From Angelobacter sp036557225 (GTDB lineage: Bacteria; Acidobacteriota; Terriglobia; Terriglobales; Acidobacteriaceae): 64,000 nt of DNA. Location of the stretch: positions 1 through 64,000 of the forward strand of contig DATBHX010000021.1 in assembly GCA_036557225.1 (NCBI GenBank), in the 5' to 3' direction. The position numbers and the translations under genes were made by a program. Below, one piece after another: positions 52,844 to 62,198 of the stretch (its first letter is position 1; every line of letters begins with the position of its first letter). A model generated the notes under the pieces. The model did not search any database. It saw nothing but the letters and a program-made list of their open reading frames with translations, and was not told the DNA's origin.

Positions 52844-53119
52844 AATGTTTCCCGCTGCCATGCCGCAACAGGGAATTCTATCGATGATCTGCTTAGCCTT
52901 TGCTATCGTTTCGGGCAAACAGCTTAGGATGCGGAATGCCTGGGTAGAACTCCCTGAAGCAGCATGCCGGTCCCAAAATGGGACGGCCACTCTTGCCTTC
53001 GCCCATCCGTACACTCCGTCCTCCCTGTCCTTATTAAATTTTATTAAAACGATTTTGCGGATATAATTTGTGCCCCGTGGAGAATGCCTTTCTGTCAAGA
53101 GTGAAAGGAGAAACTCCTG

Positions 53120-54616
53120 ATGATCCGCAAATTCCTGATCCTGCTGAGTCTCGGCATTGCGCTGTGCTTGGCCTCGCTTCCCACCTTCGCCCAATCTGTT
53201 CCTAACTGGCAACCGAACACCGCTTACGCTGTAGGCGCATTGGTCATGTTTAATAGTGTGGAATACAAGTGTATTCAGGCACACACATCGCAGGTGGGCT
53301 GGGAGCCACCCAATGTTCCGGCCCTTTGGCAGCCGGTGAGCGGCGCACCAACACCAACTCCCACGCCAACAGCTACACCTACCCCGCCACCGCCTACTCC
53401 AACTCCCACGCCCCCGCCAGGCGGTGGAGGCACATGTGCTCCGGCTTGGAATTCCACCCTTGCCTATTGCAACACCTCGACCACCACTTGTAATGGCGGA
53501 AACAAGGCCAGCAAGAACGGTTTGAACTTTACTGCGCAATTCTGGAACCAGGGCCAGGACCCGACCGTTGCCGGCAACGCCGGCCCGGCAGGATCTGGTG
53601 ATCCATGGTTTACCGGCGTTGCCTGCACTACCGGCGCGCCGACGCCTACTCCAACTCCCACTCCCACACCCAAGCCCACTCCGACGCCAACTCCGCCCCC
53701 GCCGGGGAGTGTGATCTTCGCCGCGTATAAGGACGTGACGCTCAACGCTGACTTCAATACCGGATTGCAGCGGTCCGCTGTAACCGGCACCGTTCAGCCC
53801 GTGACCAGCGCCATGCCGAACTCGACTCTGGTCTGGTCTTTTGCCACCGGAACCTGCGATGCAGAATCGTGGGCCGGCATCACACCCGCGCAGGAAGCCA
53901 CCAACGTTCAGGCCTTTGTGAACGCCGGCAAGAAATACATCATCAGTACAGGCGGCGCCAATGGCTCGTTCGATTGCTCCAGCGGACAGGGGCTGATCAA
54001 CTTCATCAATCGTTATAAATCGGCAAACCTGGTCGGGATTGATTACGACATCGAATTGGGCCAGTCACAAGCGCTCATCGACGATCTCATCAACGCTACC
54101 AAGGTAGCCATGGGAACATTCCCCAACCTGCAATTCAGCTTTACCATCCAGTCGCTCGGCTCCGGCTCAGCCAATCCCATCACGGGAGGAAGCGCAGGCA
54201 CGACCGTGGTGAATGAGATCAAGCGTCTCGGGCTGACCGGCAACTACGTCGTCAACCTCATGACCTTTGACTACGGTTCCACGACGACCAGCAACTGCGT
54301 CGTGGTCAACAATGCGTGCGACATGGGTCAGTCCGCGATCGCAGCAGCACAGGCGCTGAACGCGCAATCGGGCATACCCTTTACTCACATCGGACTCACG
54401 ATGATGATCGGAAAGGCCGATACTCAGGATGAGATCACAAGCTTGCACGACATCGATACGGTGAATGCTTTCGTGATCTCCAACCACCTGCCGACCTCGC
54501 GCTTCTGGGCGTTCGATCGCGACACGCCTGGCGCCGGCGGCAGCTCCAGTAGTGGCACCACGAATCCCGCGCTTGCCTATACGCATGAGTATATGAACAG
54601 CCTGGGCGTGCCATAA
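53120..54616 (+). CDS. Secreted GH18 chitinase-like enzyme with two chitin-binding modules
   Basis: A 498-aa exported enzyme. Signal peptide about 1-25 (ASLPTFAQ). A CBM5/12-type module (about 28-73, NWQPNTAYAVGALVMFNSVEYKC), a Pro/Thr linker, a second CBM-like module with four cysteines (about 105-168, AQFWNQGQDP), and a second Pro/Thr linker follow. The GH18 barrel begins near 198. The catalytic motif reads GIDYDIE with the acid at Glu312, matching the DxDxE core. AAGGAG supports the ATG. It probably degrades chitin or other GlcNAc polymers outside the cell. The catalytic module resembles bacterial chitinase-like enzymes of the ChiC/D type. Confidence 0.88.
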   Translation: MIRKFLILLSLGIALCLASLPTFAQSVPNWQPNTAYAVGALVMFNSVEYKCIQAHTSQVGWEPPNVPALWQPVSGAPTPTPTPTATPTPPPPTPTPTPPPGGGGTCAPAWNSTLAYCNTSTTTCNGGNKASKNGLNFTAQFWNQGQDPTVAGNAGPAGSGDPWFTGVACTTGAPTPTPTPTPTPKPTPTPTPPPPGSVIFAAYKDVTLNADFNTGLQRSAVTGTVQPVTSAMPNSTLVWSFATGTCDAESWAGITPAQEATNVQAFVNAGKKYIISTGGANGSFDCSSGQGLINFINRYKSANLVGIDYDIELGQSQALIDDLINATKVAMGTFPNLQFSFTIQSLGSGSANPITGGSAGTTVVNEIKRLGLTGNYVVNLMTFDYGSTTTSNCVVVNNACDMGQSAIAAAQALNAQSGIPFTHIGLTMMIGKADTQDEITSLHDIDTVNAFVISNHLPTSRFWAFDRDTPGAGGSSSSGTTNPALAYTHEYMNSLGVP

Positions 54617-54634
54617 ACCTCAAATTGCTTCCGC

Positions 54635-54674
54635 AAAAAACGGCAGTAGGTCAGCTTCTCACTGACTTACTGCC
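54635..54674. terminator. Bidirectional terminator-like hairpin
   Basis: GGCAGTAGGTCAG / CTGACTTACTGCC makes a 13-bp stem (one G-T) with a 7-base loop, between convergent genes. An A6 tract on the left gives a T tract for the - strand phosphatase gene; on the + strand the downstream run is only ATTATC. Confidence 0.75.
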
Positions 54675-54742
54675 ATTATCAGCTATAGGAATTTCGCTAA
54701 CGGGATGCCCGACGCGCGCGGCGTTCTCAAAGCCGCCCGTGA

Positions 54743-55468
54743 TTATTCCGACTTAAACTCCAGCCTGCACTGCTCCCTTTCTCCCAAAACCGTTGCCAGT
54801 TCGTGCGGCTTATCGATCAACACATCCGGTGGCGCGTCCTCCAGCGTGTGCGGAGCCAGGCCGTAAGTCACGCCGACAGAAAAGATTCCCGCATTACGAG
54901 CTGTAAGCACGTCAATGTCGGAATCGCCGACAATGACCGTTTCTTCTGGCTTTGCGCCGGATTCCTCGAGCAAAGCCTCCACGCCGGCTGGATCAGGCTT
55001 TTTGGTGTGAAAGCTGTTACCACCGTAGATCTGAAAGAAATATGGCCCCAAGCCAAGCGCCTCGACGATCGCCCGTGAAGGCCCGACCGGCTTGTTGCTG
55101 AGGACAGCCATCTTCAGCGGCTGGCCGTTACGGCTGGCACGGATGGAGTCCAGTGACTCCCTGATCCCCTCGTAAACGTAGGTGTGGTCAAGCTTGTGCT
55201 CGCGATACCAGGCCATAAAATACAACAGCGCGTCCTGCACGTAGCCCTCGTCGTCAGGATCGCCCAGCGATCGCCGCACCAGCATCGGCGCGCCGTCACC
55301 AATGTAACTGGCTATTACCGGGTGCGGCAGCTCGGGTTTGCCAAAGTGCCGAAGCATGGCATTCACCGAGTTGGCCAGATCTTCACGGGAGTCGACCAGC
55401 GTGCCGTCGAGGTCAAAAATGAGCAATTTGGCGGTATGGCCGGGGATGGGCCGATTTTTGCGAATCAT
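54743..55468 (-). CDS. HAD-superfamily phosphatase, phosphoglycolate phosphatase-like
   Basis: The 241-aa HAD hydrolase has motif I in LLIFDLDGTLVDS (nucleophile Asp and acid Asp), motif II (LSNKP), motif III Lys in KKPDPAGVEALL and motif IV in VIVGDSDIDVLTARNAG. A small helical cap (about 30-90) is of the Gph type, which recycles 2-phosphoglycolate formed by repair of oxidised DNA ends. Substrate range in this family is broad. Its promoter region overlaps the divergent E1 gene leader. Confidence 0.85.
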   Translation of the reverse strand: MIRKNRPIPGHTAKLLIFDLDGTLVDSREDLANSVNAMLRHFGKPELPHPVIASYIGDGAPMLVRRSLGDPDDEGYVQDALLYFMAWYREHKLDHTYVYEGIRESLDSIRASRNGQPLKMAVLSNKPVGPSRAIVEALGLGPYFFQIYGGNSFHTKKPDPAGVEALLEESGAKPEETVIVGDSDIDVLTARNAGIFSVGVTYGLAPHTLEDAPPDVLIDKPHELATVLGEREQCRLEFKSE

Positions 55469-55559
55469 CCACTTTCAGTATATCCCGGTAAACACCTTAC
55501 GATTTAGAATGGAAGGTACACCAAGTGCGCCCACCCACCCGAACAACCAGAGGAGAAAC

Positions 55560-57749
55560 ATGGCTGTAACCAAGATCGACTCCCGGAAAAACGCGTCCGC
55601 AGTAGCCGACATCGCCAGCAAAACTGAAAAGACTTATGAAGGGCTCACACGCCAGCAGCTGGTGGAAATCTACCGCCTCATGTATCTCTCGCGCCGCATG
55701 GATGACCGGGAAAAGGTTCTCAAAAATCAGCAGAAGATTTTCTTCCAGATCTCCGGAGCCGGGCACGAAGCCTTGACCGTCGCTGCGGCCTTGAATCTGA
55801 AGTCGGGCTATGACTGGTTCTATCCTTACTATCGCGATCGCGCCTTGTGCCTCGCTCTGGGCATGACCCCCTACGAGCAGTTTCTGCAGGGCGTCGGCGC
55901 GGCCGATGATCCCGCCTCAGGTGGGCGGCAAATGCCTTCGCACTGGGGGCACAAGAAACTGAACATCGTGACCCAATCTTCGCCCACAGGCACGCAGTTC
56001 CTGCAGGCGGTGGGATGCGCTGAAGCCGGCCGCTATTTCAGCCGGCATCCTGAAGCCGCGGCGAAGCATGACGGCGACTATCGCCAGTTCAAGGACGTAA
56101 CCTTTCAAGGCGACGAAATTGTCTACTGCTCCGCCGGTGACGGCACCACCAGCGAAGGCGAGTTCTGGGAGGCGATGAACTCAGCTACCAATCTGAAACT
56201 GCCCGTGCTGTTCATGATTGAAGACAACGGCTACGCGATCTCCGTGCCCGTAGAAGTGCAGACCGCGGGAGGAAGCGTTTCGCGGCTGGTGAGTCATTTC
56301 CCCAACCTGTTGCTCGAAGAATGCGACGGCACTGACGTCATGGCTTCTTATGCTGCCTGCAAGCGCGCCGTGGAATACATCCGCGCCGGCAAAGGACCCG
56401 CTCTGGTCCACGGCCATGTGATCCGGCCGTATTCGCATTCGCTTTCTGACGACGAAAAGCTGTACCGTCCCGAGTCTGAGCGTGAGAAAGACGCACAGCG
56501 TGATCCGGTCACGCGACTGCAGATGTTCCTGGTACGTGAAAACATCCTGGATGAAGCCGGTATCAACAAGCTGGAAAAATCCGTGGACCAGGAAGTGCAG
56601 GCCGCCGCCGACCATGCCCTGAAAGCAGCTTTCCCCTCGACTGACTCCATTTACAACCACGTTTATTCGGCCGATCTGGATCCGCGCGAGATGCGGTCCG
56701 AGCCGCAATCCCAGGGCGCCGACAAGACCATGGCCGACCTGATCAATGTCTGCCTGAAGGACGAGATGCGCCGCGACGATCGCATCGTAGTCTTTGGTGA
56801 GGACGTGGCCGACTGCAGCCGTGAAGAATACCTGAAGCAGAAGCAGATCAAAGGCAAAGGCGGCGTCTTCAAATTGACCGCCGGACTGCAGATGGAGTTT
56901 GGCGGTGACCGTGTTTTCAATTCGCCCTTGGCGGAAGCCAACATTCTCGGGCGCGCGGTAGGTATGGCGACGCGCGGATTGAAACCGGTGGTCGAAATCC
57001 AGTTCTTTGACTACATATGGCCTGCGTACCACCAGATCAGGAATGAGCTGTCACTGGTTCGCTGGCGCTCGAATGGGAACTTTTCCTGCCCGGCAGTGGT
57101 TCGCGTCGCCATTGGCGGCTACCTCACCGGCGGCGCCGTCTATCACTCGCAGTGCGGCGAGAGCCTGTTCACGCACATACCAGGCCTGCGCGTCTGCTTC
57201 CCTTCCAATGCGCTCGATGCCAACGGCCTGCTCCGTACGGCTATTCGCTGCGACGATCCCGTCATGTTCCTGGAACACAAGCGTCTCTATCGTGAAACCT
57301 TTGGTCGCGCGCCGTATCCAGGCCCTGACCACATGATCCCCTTCGGCAAGGCGAGAATCGTAAAGGAAGGCACAGACATCACTGTGATCACCTACGGAGC
57401 TACTGTTCCCCGCGCGCTGCAGGCAGCGCAGAAGATCGAACGCGAGCACAACGTGAGCGTAGAGCTGATCGATCTGCGCACCCTGAATCCATACGACTGG
57501 GAGGCGATTGCAACATCTGTTCGCAAAACCAGCCGTGTGATCGTGGCCCATGAAGACACGCTGAGTTGGGGCTATGGCGCTGAGATCGCCGCTCGCATCG
57601 CCGACGAGCTGTTTGAAGATCTGGACGCTCCGGTGAAGCGCGTGGCCGCAACGGATACTTTCGTCGCCTATCAGCCGGTATTGGAAGACGTGATCCTTCC
57701 CCAGGCCGATGATCTGTACCAGGCGATGGAGAGTTTGGCGAGATTTTAA
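55560..57749 (+). CDS. 2-oxoacid dehydrogenase E1, fused alpha-beta subunits
   Basis: The 729-aa protein joins E1-alpha (about 1-370) and E1-beta (about 385-729) in one chain. The thiamin-diphosphate motif is GDGTTSEGEFWEAMNSATN with ...DNGYAIS; the beta half starts MADLINVCLKDEMRRDDRIVVFGEDV. It decarboxylates a branched-chain 2-oxoacid or pyruvate and passes the acyl group to E2 lipoate. The ATG at 55560 has AGAGGAG about 6 bases upstream; the frame is open to 55338 within the phosphatase promoter. No E2 or E3 gene is adjacent. Confidence 0.9.
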   Translation: MAVTKIDSRKNASAVADIASKTEKTYEGLTRQQLVEIYRLMYLSRRMDDREKVLKNQQKIFFQISGAGHEALTVAAALNLKSGYDWFYPYYRDRALCLALGMTPYEQFLQGVGAADDPASGGRQMPSHWGHKKLNIVTQSSPTGTQFLQAVGCAEAGRYFSRHPEAAAKHDGDYRQFKDVTFQGDEIVYCSAGDGTTSEGEFWEAMNSATNLKLPVLFMIEDNGYAISVPVEVQTAGGSVSRLVSHFPNLLLEECDGTDVMASYAACKRAVEYIRAGKGPALVHGHVIRPYSHSLSDDEKLYRPESEREKDAQRDPVTRLQMFLVRENILDEAGINKLEKSVDQEVQAAADHALKAAFPSTDSIYNHVYSADLDPREMRSEPQSQGADKTMADLINVCLKDEMRRDDRIVVFGEDVADCSREEYLKQKQIKGKGGVFKLTAGLQMEFGGDRVFNSPLAEANILGRAVGMATRGLKPVVEIQFFDYIWPAYHQIRNELSLVRWRSNGNFSCPAVVRVAIGGYLTGGAVYHSQCGESLFTHIPGLRVCFPSNALDANGLLRTAIRCDDPVMFLEHKRLYRETFGRAPYPGPDHMIPFGKARIVKEGTDITVITYGATVPRALQAAQKIEREHNVSVELIDLRTLNPYDWEAIATSVRKTSRVIVAHEDTLSWGYGAEIAARIADELFEDLDAPVKRVAATDTFVAYQPVLEDVILPQADDLYQAMESLARF

Positions 57750-57758
57750 TATCACCAT

Positions 57759-57790
57759 ACCGCGCGGCCGTGTTAGGCTGCGCGGTGCTT
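57759..57790 (+). terminator. Hairpin after the E1 gene
   Basis: ACCGCGCGGCC / GGCTGCGCGGT is an 11-bp stem (one G-T) with a GTGTTA loop, followed by GCTTTAT. It lies 9 bp beyond the E1 stop and may partly terminate before the phosphatase gene. Confidence 0.5.
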
Positions 57791-57807
57791 TATCTGCAAA
57801 TACCCTC

Positions 57808-59400
57808 ATGAAAAAATCGAAGCGGCGTTTCCCACTGCTTGTATTTCTACTCTTGTCGTTGATCGCGGCAAGCAGCCCAGCCCAGCCAAACTCGCAGCCA
57901 CCGGCAAAAAAGCCCAAACTCGTCCTCGCCATCGTGGTCGATCAGTTCCGCTACGACTATTTGTTGCGCTTTCGCGCCGACTATCACAGCGGGCTTGCCC
58001 GTCTTCTCTCCGAGGGCGCCGTCTTCGCCGACGCTCGCTACATGCACTATCCCACCGTGACTGCGGTGGGCCACTCCACGGTTCTGACCGGCGCCACTCC
58101 TTCGGTCAGCGGGATCGTTGGCAACGCCTGGTTTGACCGTGAGGAAAACGCGCATGTGACCAGCGTCAGCGACAAGTCGACGGTGCTGCTCGGTGGCACG
58201 CCGGCAACGAAAGGCTCTTCGCCGCACCGGCTGCTGGTAAGCACGGTTGGCGATGAACTCAAAATGTCCGGACGGCCCGCCAGGGTGATTGGCATTTCCA
58301 TCAAAGACCGCAGCGCGATTCTACCCGCCGGGCACATGGCTGATGCCGCATATTGGTTTGATAACGATTCCCAGCACTTCGTCACCAGCGACTATTACAT
58401 GAAGCAACTGCCCGTATGGGTGGCCAAAGTGAATGCTGACCGGCCCACCTACAAATATCTCGGCGCAGACTGGAACGCACTGGACGCAAAGCCCGGCGAC
58501 AAGCCTTTCTGTTCAATGCGGGCCGGAGGCAACATACGTTTTTGCGGCCCGATCGAAAACACTCCGTTTGGCAATGAGCTGCTGGAAGATTTTGCGGAAA
58601 AGGCAATCGAACAGGAGCAACTGGGCACGCATGACGGCACGGACATCCTATCGTTGAGCCTTTCCTCGAACGATTACGTTGGCCATGCGCTGGGGCCGGA
58701 TGCGCCCGAAGTCCGTGACATCTCGCGGCGAACCGATCTGCTGCTGGGAAAACTCCTGGATTTCATCAACACAAAAATAGGCGAGCACAACACACTGGTC
58801 GTCTTTACCGCCGATCATGGCGTCGCGCCGGTTCCCAGCGTCAACAATGCGCGCAAAATGCCCGGTGGCTGGCTCCCGGGTTCAGAGTATTCGGCCAGGA
58901 TCACCGCCCAGCTCGTGCAGAAATTTGGCGCTGGCCAGTGGTTTCGCTATAGCGAGTACGGTTTTCTTTACCTTGACCCCGCCGTGGTCGCGCAAAACAA
59001 GGCCGATGCAATCGAAGTTCGTCGCTTTGCTGCGGAAGCAGCGCGCACCCTGCCGCATATTGCCCGCGTCTACACCCGCGATGACCTGCTGCGCGGAGAC
59101 GCAGCAGTCGACTGGCCAGACCGCGCCGTACGCCTTGGGTTCTATGGACCGCGCTCTGCTGATCTCGAACTGCTGCCCGAGCCCTATTACATGTTCAGTT
59201 CGCCCCCGGAAACCACCCATCAGACTCCATACAGCTATGACAACCACGTTCCGCTCATCTTTTATGGACCAGGAATCCGTGCCGGAGTGCACTACGAGGC
59301 CGTAACGGTGAATGACGTTGCTCCGACTTTGGCCGCAATTTTGGGCATTGAGACGCCGAGCGGATCGGCGGGAAAGATCCTGGCGCAGATTTTCGAGTAG
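57808..59400 (+). CDS. PafA-like alkaline phosphatase / phosphodiesterase
   Basis: A 530-aa exported member of the alkaline-phosphatase superfamily. Signal peptide about 1-26 (LSLIAASSPAQ). Metal-binding blocks LVLAIVVDQFRYDYL (Asp), YPTVTAVGHSTVLTG with the Thr nucleophile, and VFTADHGVAPVP (Asp-His) are in the expected order, and DNHVPLIFYGPGI near the C-terminus gives the last His. Homologues such as PafA release phosphate from monoesters in a phosphate-insensitive way. The start at 57808 begins a proper signal sequence; the frame is open to 57709 inside the E1 gene. It converges with the Rieske gene. Confidence 0.88.
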   Translation: MKKSKRRFPLLVFLLLSLIAASSPAQPNSQPPAKKPKLVLAIVVDQFRYDYLLRFRADYHSGLARLLSEGAVFADARYMHYPTVTAVGHSTVLTGATPSVSGIVGNAWFDREENAHVTSVSDKSTVLLGGTPATKGSSPHRLLVSTVGDELKMSGRPARVIGISIKDRSAILPAGHMADAAYWFDNDSQHFVTSDYYMKQLPVWVAKVNADRPTYKYLGADWNALDAKPGDKPFCSMRAGGNIRFCGPIENTPFGNELLEDFAEKAIEQEQLGTHDGTDILSLSLSSNDYVGHALGPDAPEVRDISRRTDLLLGKLLDFINTKIGEHNTLVVFTADHGVAPVPSVNNARKMPGGWLPGSEYSARITAQLVQKFGAGQWFRYSEYGFLYLDPAVVAQNKADAIEVRRFAAEAARTLPHIARVYTRDDLLRGDAAVDWPDRAVRLGFYGPRSADLELLPEPYYMFSSPPETTHQTPYSYDNHVPLIFYGPGIRAGVHYEAVTVNDVAPTLAAILGIETPSGSAGKILAQIFE

Positions 59401-59413
59401 GCGGCCGTGCTGG

Positions 59414-60544
59414 CTACTTTTGCTGTTTCACGCGGTCCAGCACAAATCTGTCCAGCGCCAGCAGGAGCTCCTCGCGGTTCGAATACGGACCCGGCTGATA
59501 CCCTTTGGAACTGATCCCCTGCTGCGCCAGATCTGACAATTCCCAGTCCTGCTTGTTGGTGATGTCCCAGAACTCGACGGCATCGTGCGGGTTGAAACCT
59601 GGTTTCCTGATCTCCTCCGGATGAAAATGCCATTCGCAGACGATCTCCGTGTTGTCCACCGCGCGCGGCCACATGGTGAACGTCAGCATGTAGTCCGGAT
59701 GCAGGTTGAGAAAGAAATTCGGAAGCAGGCAATAGTAGTAGACGTGCCTCTGATCGTCGGCACTGAGCCCGGGCAGCGAACAACGCTGCGTCGTGCCGTC
59801 CATGGTCAGGCTGCTGATGCCTTCACGCAGATCCATGCGGCCTCCGAGGTACGTCGGCTGCGGGGGATCATTGTCACCGCTCATGTAATGCGACTGCTTC
59901 TGCAGCAGCGGATGCACAATCGGACAGTGCAGACACTCGGAGTAATTCTGTATGATCAGCTTCCAGTTTGCTTTGAGCTGATAGACGCGGCGCTCAACCA
60001 TCCGCAGCTCTTCCATGCGCCATGGACGGAACTTCTGATCGAGCCCGGCCAGGTGCTGCGCAAATGGAATTGGATGGGCCGAGAGATTGATAAAGATATG
60101 TCCATCCCACTCTGCGGTCGCAACCACCTTCAATGGATAGTGTTCTTCGCGAAAACCCTGGACTCTCTCCATGTGCGGCGCATTGGAGAGCGTGCCATCG
60201 AGCCGGTAAGTCCAGGCATGGTATTGGCACTGGATCCGGCCGGCAAACTTTCCCTGTTCCGCGTTGCACAGCAGCGTGCCGCGATGGCGGCAGACGTTGT
60301 GAAACGCGCGAATGCTGCCCTGCTCATCGCGTGTGACGATTACGCTGGCATTGGCCACGCTGCGGACAAAATAATCCCCTGCATCCGGAATCTGGTTCGC
60401 TCGTCCCGCGCACAGCCACATGTCAAAGTGAATGCCTTCCATTTCGCGCTGGAACCATGTGGGATCGGTGTAGTAGCTCTGCGGCAGCGTGGTCGCATCA
60501 GAAACCGCAAGTTCAGGACGCGTGTTGGAATAAGAAGCGGACAT
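59414..60544 (-). CDS. Rieske-type aromatic ring-hydroxylating / amine monooxygenase, alpha subunit
   Basis: The 376-aa oxygenase has a Rieske 2Fe-2S site CRHRGTLLCN...CQYHAW (C-x-H and C-x2-H) at about residues 85-110. The mononuclear iron site begins at YSECLHCPIVHPLL (His pair); the third ligand is an Asp further on. The family contains ring dioxygenases and choline/carnitine-type N-demethylating monooxygenases, and the sequence looks closest to the latter by eye. It needs a reductase, which is not adjacent. It is 65 bp downstream of two flavoprotein genes on the same strand, probably one operon. Confidence 0.88.
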   Translation of the reverse strand: MSASYSNTRPELAVSDATTLPQSYYTDPTWFQREMEGIHFDMWLCAGRANQIPDAGDYFVRSVANASVIVTRDEQGSIRAFHNVCRHRGTLLCNAEQGKFAGRIQCQYHAWTYRLDGTLSNAPHMERVQGFREEHYPLKVVATAEWDGHIFINLSAHPIPFAQHLAGLDQKFRPWRMEELRMVERRVYQLKANWKLIIQNYSECLHCPIVHPLLQKQSHYMSGDNDPPQPTYLGGRMDLREGISSLTMDGTTQRCSLPGLSADDQRHVYYYCLLPNFFLNLHPDYMLTFTMWPRAVDNTEIVCEWHFHPEEIRKPGFNPHDAVEFWDITNKQDWELSDLAQQGISSKGYQPGPYSNREELLLALDRFVLDRVKQQK

Positions 60545-60608
60545 CTCTACAAGATTCTAGCAATTTTGGCATTGCGACACTCCGGTCAAATTTAAGCGCT
60601 GCGGATGA

Positions 60609-62195
60609 TCAGTGCCGTAGCTCTTTCAATATCTCCCGCGCCGCGTTCGCCCCGGAACCACCGGTGAGTCCAGCCCCTGGATGCGTACCTGATCCGCATA
60701 GATAAAGGTTCTGGACCGGCGTCTTATAGCGCGCCCAGTCGAGCAGCGGTCGCATGGTGAAAAACTGATCAAGCGCCAACTCGCCGTGAAAGATGTGGCC
60801 ATCGGTCAGGCCATATTTGTCTTCCAGGTCTTTCGGCGTGATGATCTGCGCATCTTCCACCAGGCCGGGCAGGTTCGGCGCATATTGGCTCAGCGTGGTG
60901 ACCACAGTATTGCCCAGCGCGTCGCGCTGGCTGTCCCAGCCGCCAGACTTCAGCTTGAAAGGCGCGTACTGCACGTAGACCGACATTACATGCTTGCCCG
61001 CCGGCGCCAGCGAGGGATCCGTCAGCGATGGAATGGTCAATTCAAGATAAGGATGGGGCGAGAAGTTGCCGTATTTGGATTCATCAAACGCGCGCTCCAG
61101 GTAGTCGATCTCCGGTCCGATGTGAATTCTTCCCTCCAATGCTCGATCGCCGGCCTCGCTGAGCGCCGTGAATTTAGGTAATCCGGCCAGCGCGAAATTG
61201 ACTTTGGCCACAGTCCCAGACATGCGGTAGTTCCGCAACTTCATGACAAAATCCGGCGTCAGGTGCGTGGGATCAACCAGCTTAAGCAGCGTGCGCCGCG
61301 GATCGGCATTGGAAATGATTGCTTTTGCCCCGATCTCTTCCCCGCCCGCGAGAACTACGGCTGTCGCTCTACCATCTTTGACGCGCACTTCTTTCACATC
61401 CGCGTTGGTACGAATCTCCGCTCCCGCGGCCTGTGCTGCGGCTGCCATAGCCTGCGTGACTGCGCCGGCTCCGCCAATCGCAAACGCCGCCGAACCTGCT
61501 GGATGCGAATCACCCGCCGCTCGGATCAGCAATACCAGGCTGCTGCCGGCCGACCATGGCCCTAAAGATGTCCCGAATATTCCACGGGCCGCAACCACAG
61601 CACGAAGCAACTCGGTCTCGAAGAACTCTGCTACCAGATCGGCCACGGCCATCGGTCCCCAGCGCAGCAGGCGATACATGTCTTTTTTGCCCAGCTTGCG
61701 CAGGCTTCGCCCCGTCTGCAGCATCGACCAGAGATCAGCGCGGTTCGGATGATCGATATCCGGTGGCGTGAGCTTGAGCGCCTCCCCGATCACGCCACCA
61801 ATCTTGCTCAGCGATTCCTGCAGCACCGGATATTGGGCTGCATCTTTTTGTGAGAATGCGGCAACTTCCTGCGCTGCTTTGCGCACATCGTTATATAAGC
61901 GCAGTGCGCGACCATCCGGTGAGAGCGCGGTCACGCCGATTTCGGGGTTCACCAGCTTCAGCCCATGCCGTTCCAGTTGCATGTCGCGGACGACCTCCGG
62001 CAGCAGCGGACCCGCGGAGTGTGCGAGCGTAGAGCAGCGGAACCCGGGAGAGAATTCCTCCGTGACGGCCGCGCCACCGACTTGCCGCCGGCGCTCCAGC
62101 ACCAGTGGTTTGAAGCCGGCTTTGGCCAGATAAAATGCGGTCACAAGCCCGTTGTGGCCGCCGCCAATCATGACGACGTCGCGAGTCTCAGCCAT
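60609..62195 (-). CDS. PYROXD2-like FAD oxidoreductase (phytoene-dehydrogenase related)
   Basis: The 528-aa flavoprotein has an N-terminal Rossmann dinucleotide motif (VMIGGGHNGLVTAFYLAKAG, then VLERRRQVGGAAVTEEF). The middle has IGGAGAVTQAMAAAAQAAGAEI and AKAIISNADPRRTL, and the C-terminal FAD block is YLCGSGTHPGAGLTGGSGANAA. The layout is that of PYROXD2 and bacterial NAD(P)/FAD carotenoid-desaturase-like oxidoreductases whose substrates are mostly unknown. It starts 3 bases after the stop of its paralogue. No phytoene synthase is nearby, so a carotenoid role is not supported. Confidence 0.88.
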   Translation of the reverse strand: MAETRDVVMIGGGHNGLVTAFYLAKAGFKPLVLERRRQVGGAAVTEEFSPGFRCSTLAHSAGPLLPEVVRDMQLERHGLKLVNPEIGVTALSPDGRALRLYNDVRKAAQEVAAFSQKDAAQYPVLQESLSKIGGVIGEALKLTPPDIDHPNRADLWSMLQTGRSLRKLGKKDMYRLLRWGPMAVADLVAEFFETELLRAVVAARGIFGTSLGPWSAGSSLVLLIRAAGDSHPAGSAAFAIGGAGAVTQAMAAAAQAAGAEIRTNADVKEVRVKDGRATAVVLAGGEEIGAKAIISNADPRRTLLKLVDPTHLTPDFVMKLRNYRMSGTVAKVNFALAGLPKFTALSEAGDRALEGRIHIGPEIDYLERAFDESKYGNFSPHPYLELTIPSLTDPSLAPAGKHVMSVYVQYAPFKLKSGGWDSQRDALGNTVVTTLSQYAPNLPGLVEDAQIITPKDLEDKYGLTDGHIFHGELALDQFFTMRPLLDWARYKTPVQNLYLCGSGTHPGAGLTGGSGANAAREILKELRH

Positions 62196-62198
62196 TTC

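Larger units (their letters stand above)
52436..53119. other. Long spacer between uvrB and the chitinase-like gene
   Basis: About 680 bp without a convincing gene. It contains the GTCCC array (52580-52635), a dispersed nested-hairpin repeat (52774-52843), a GTCCC-AAAAT-GGGAC palindrome (52970-52984), and, at the end, an AT-richer promoter-like stretch before the chitinase Shine-Dalgarno. A 253-codon - strand frame here has a Gly/Arg/Trp-rich, repeat-derived composition and runs into the chitinase gene, so it is not taken as real. Confidence 0.6.

Noticed and set aside
52778..53539. 253-codon - strand frame
   Set aside because: It begins inside the chitinase gene opposite its PT-rich linker and crosses the dispersed repeat. 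Gly/Arg/Trp-rich composition and no start signal.
59585..60595. 336-codon + strand frame
   Set aside because: Antisense shadow of the Rieske oxygenase, whose iron-sulfur and iron ligands are clear on the - strand.
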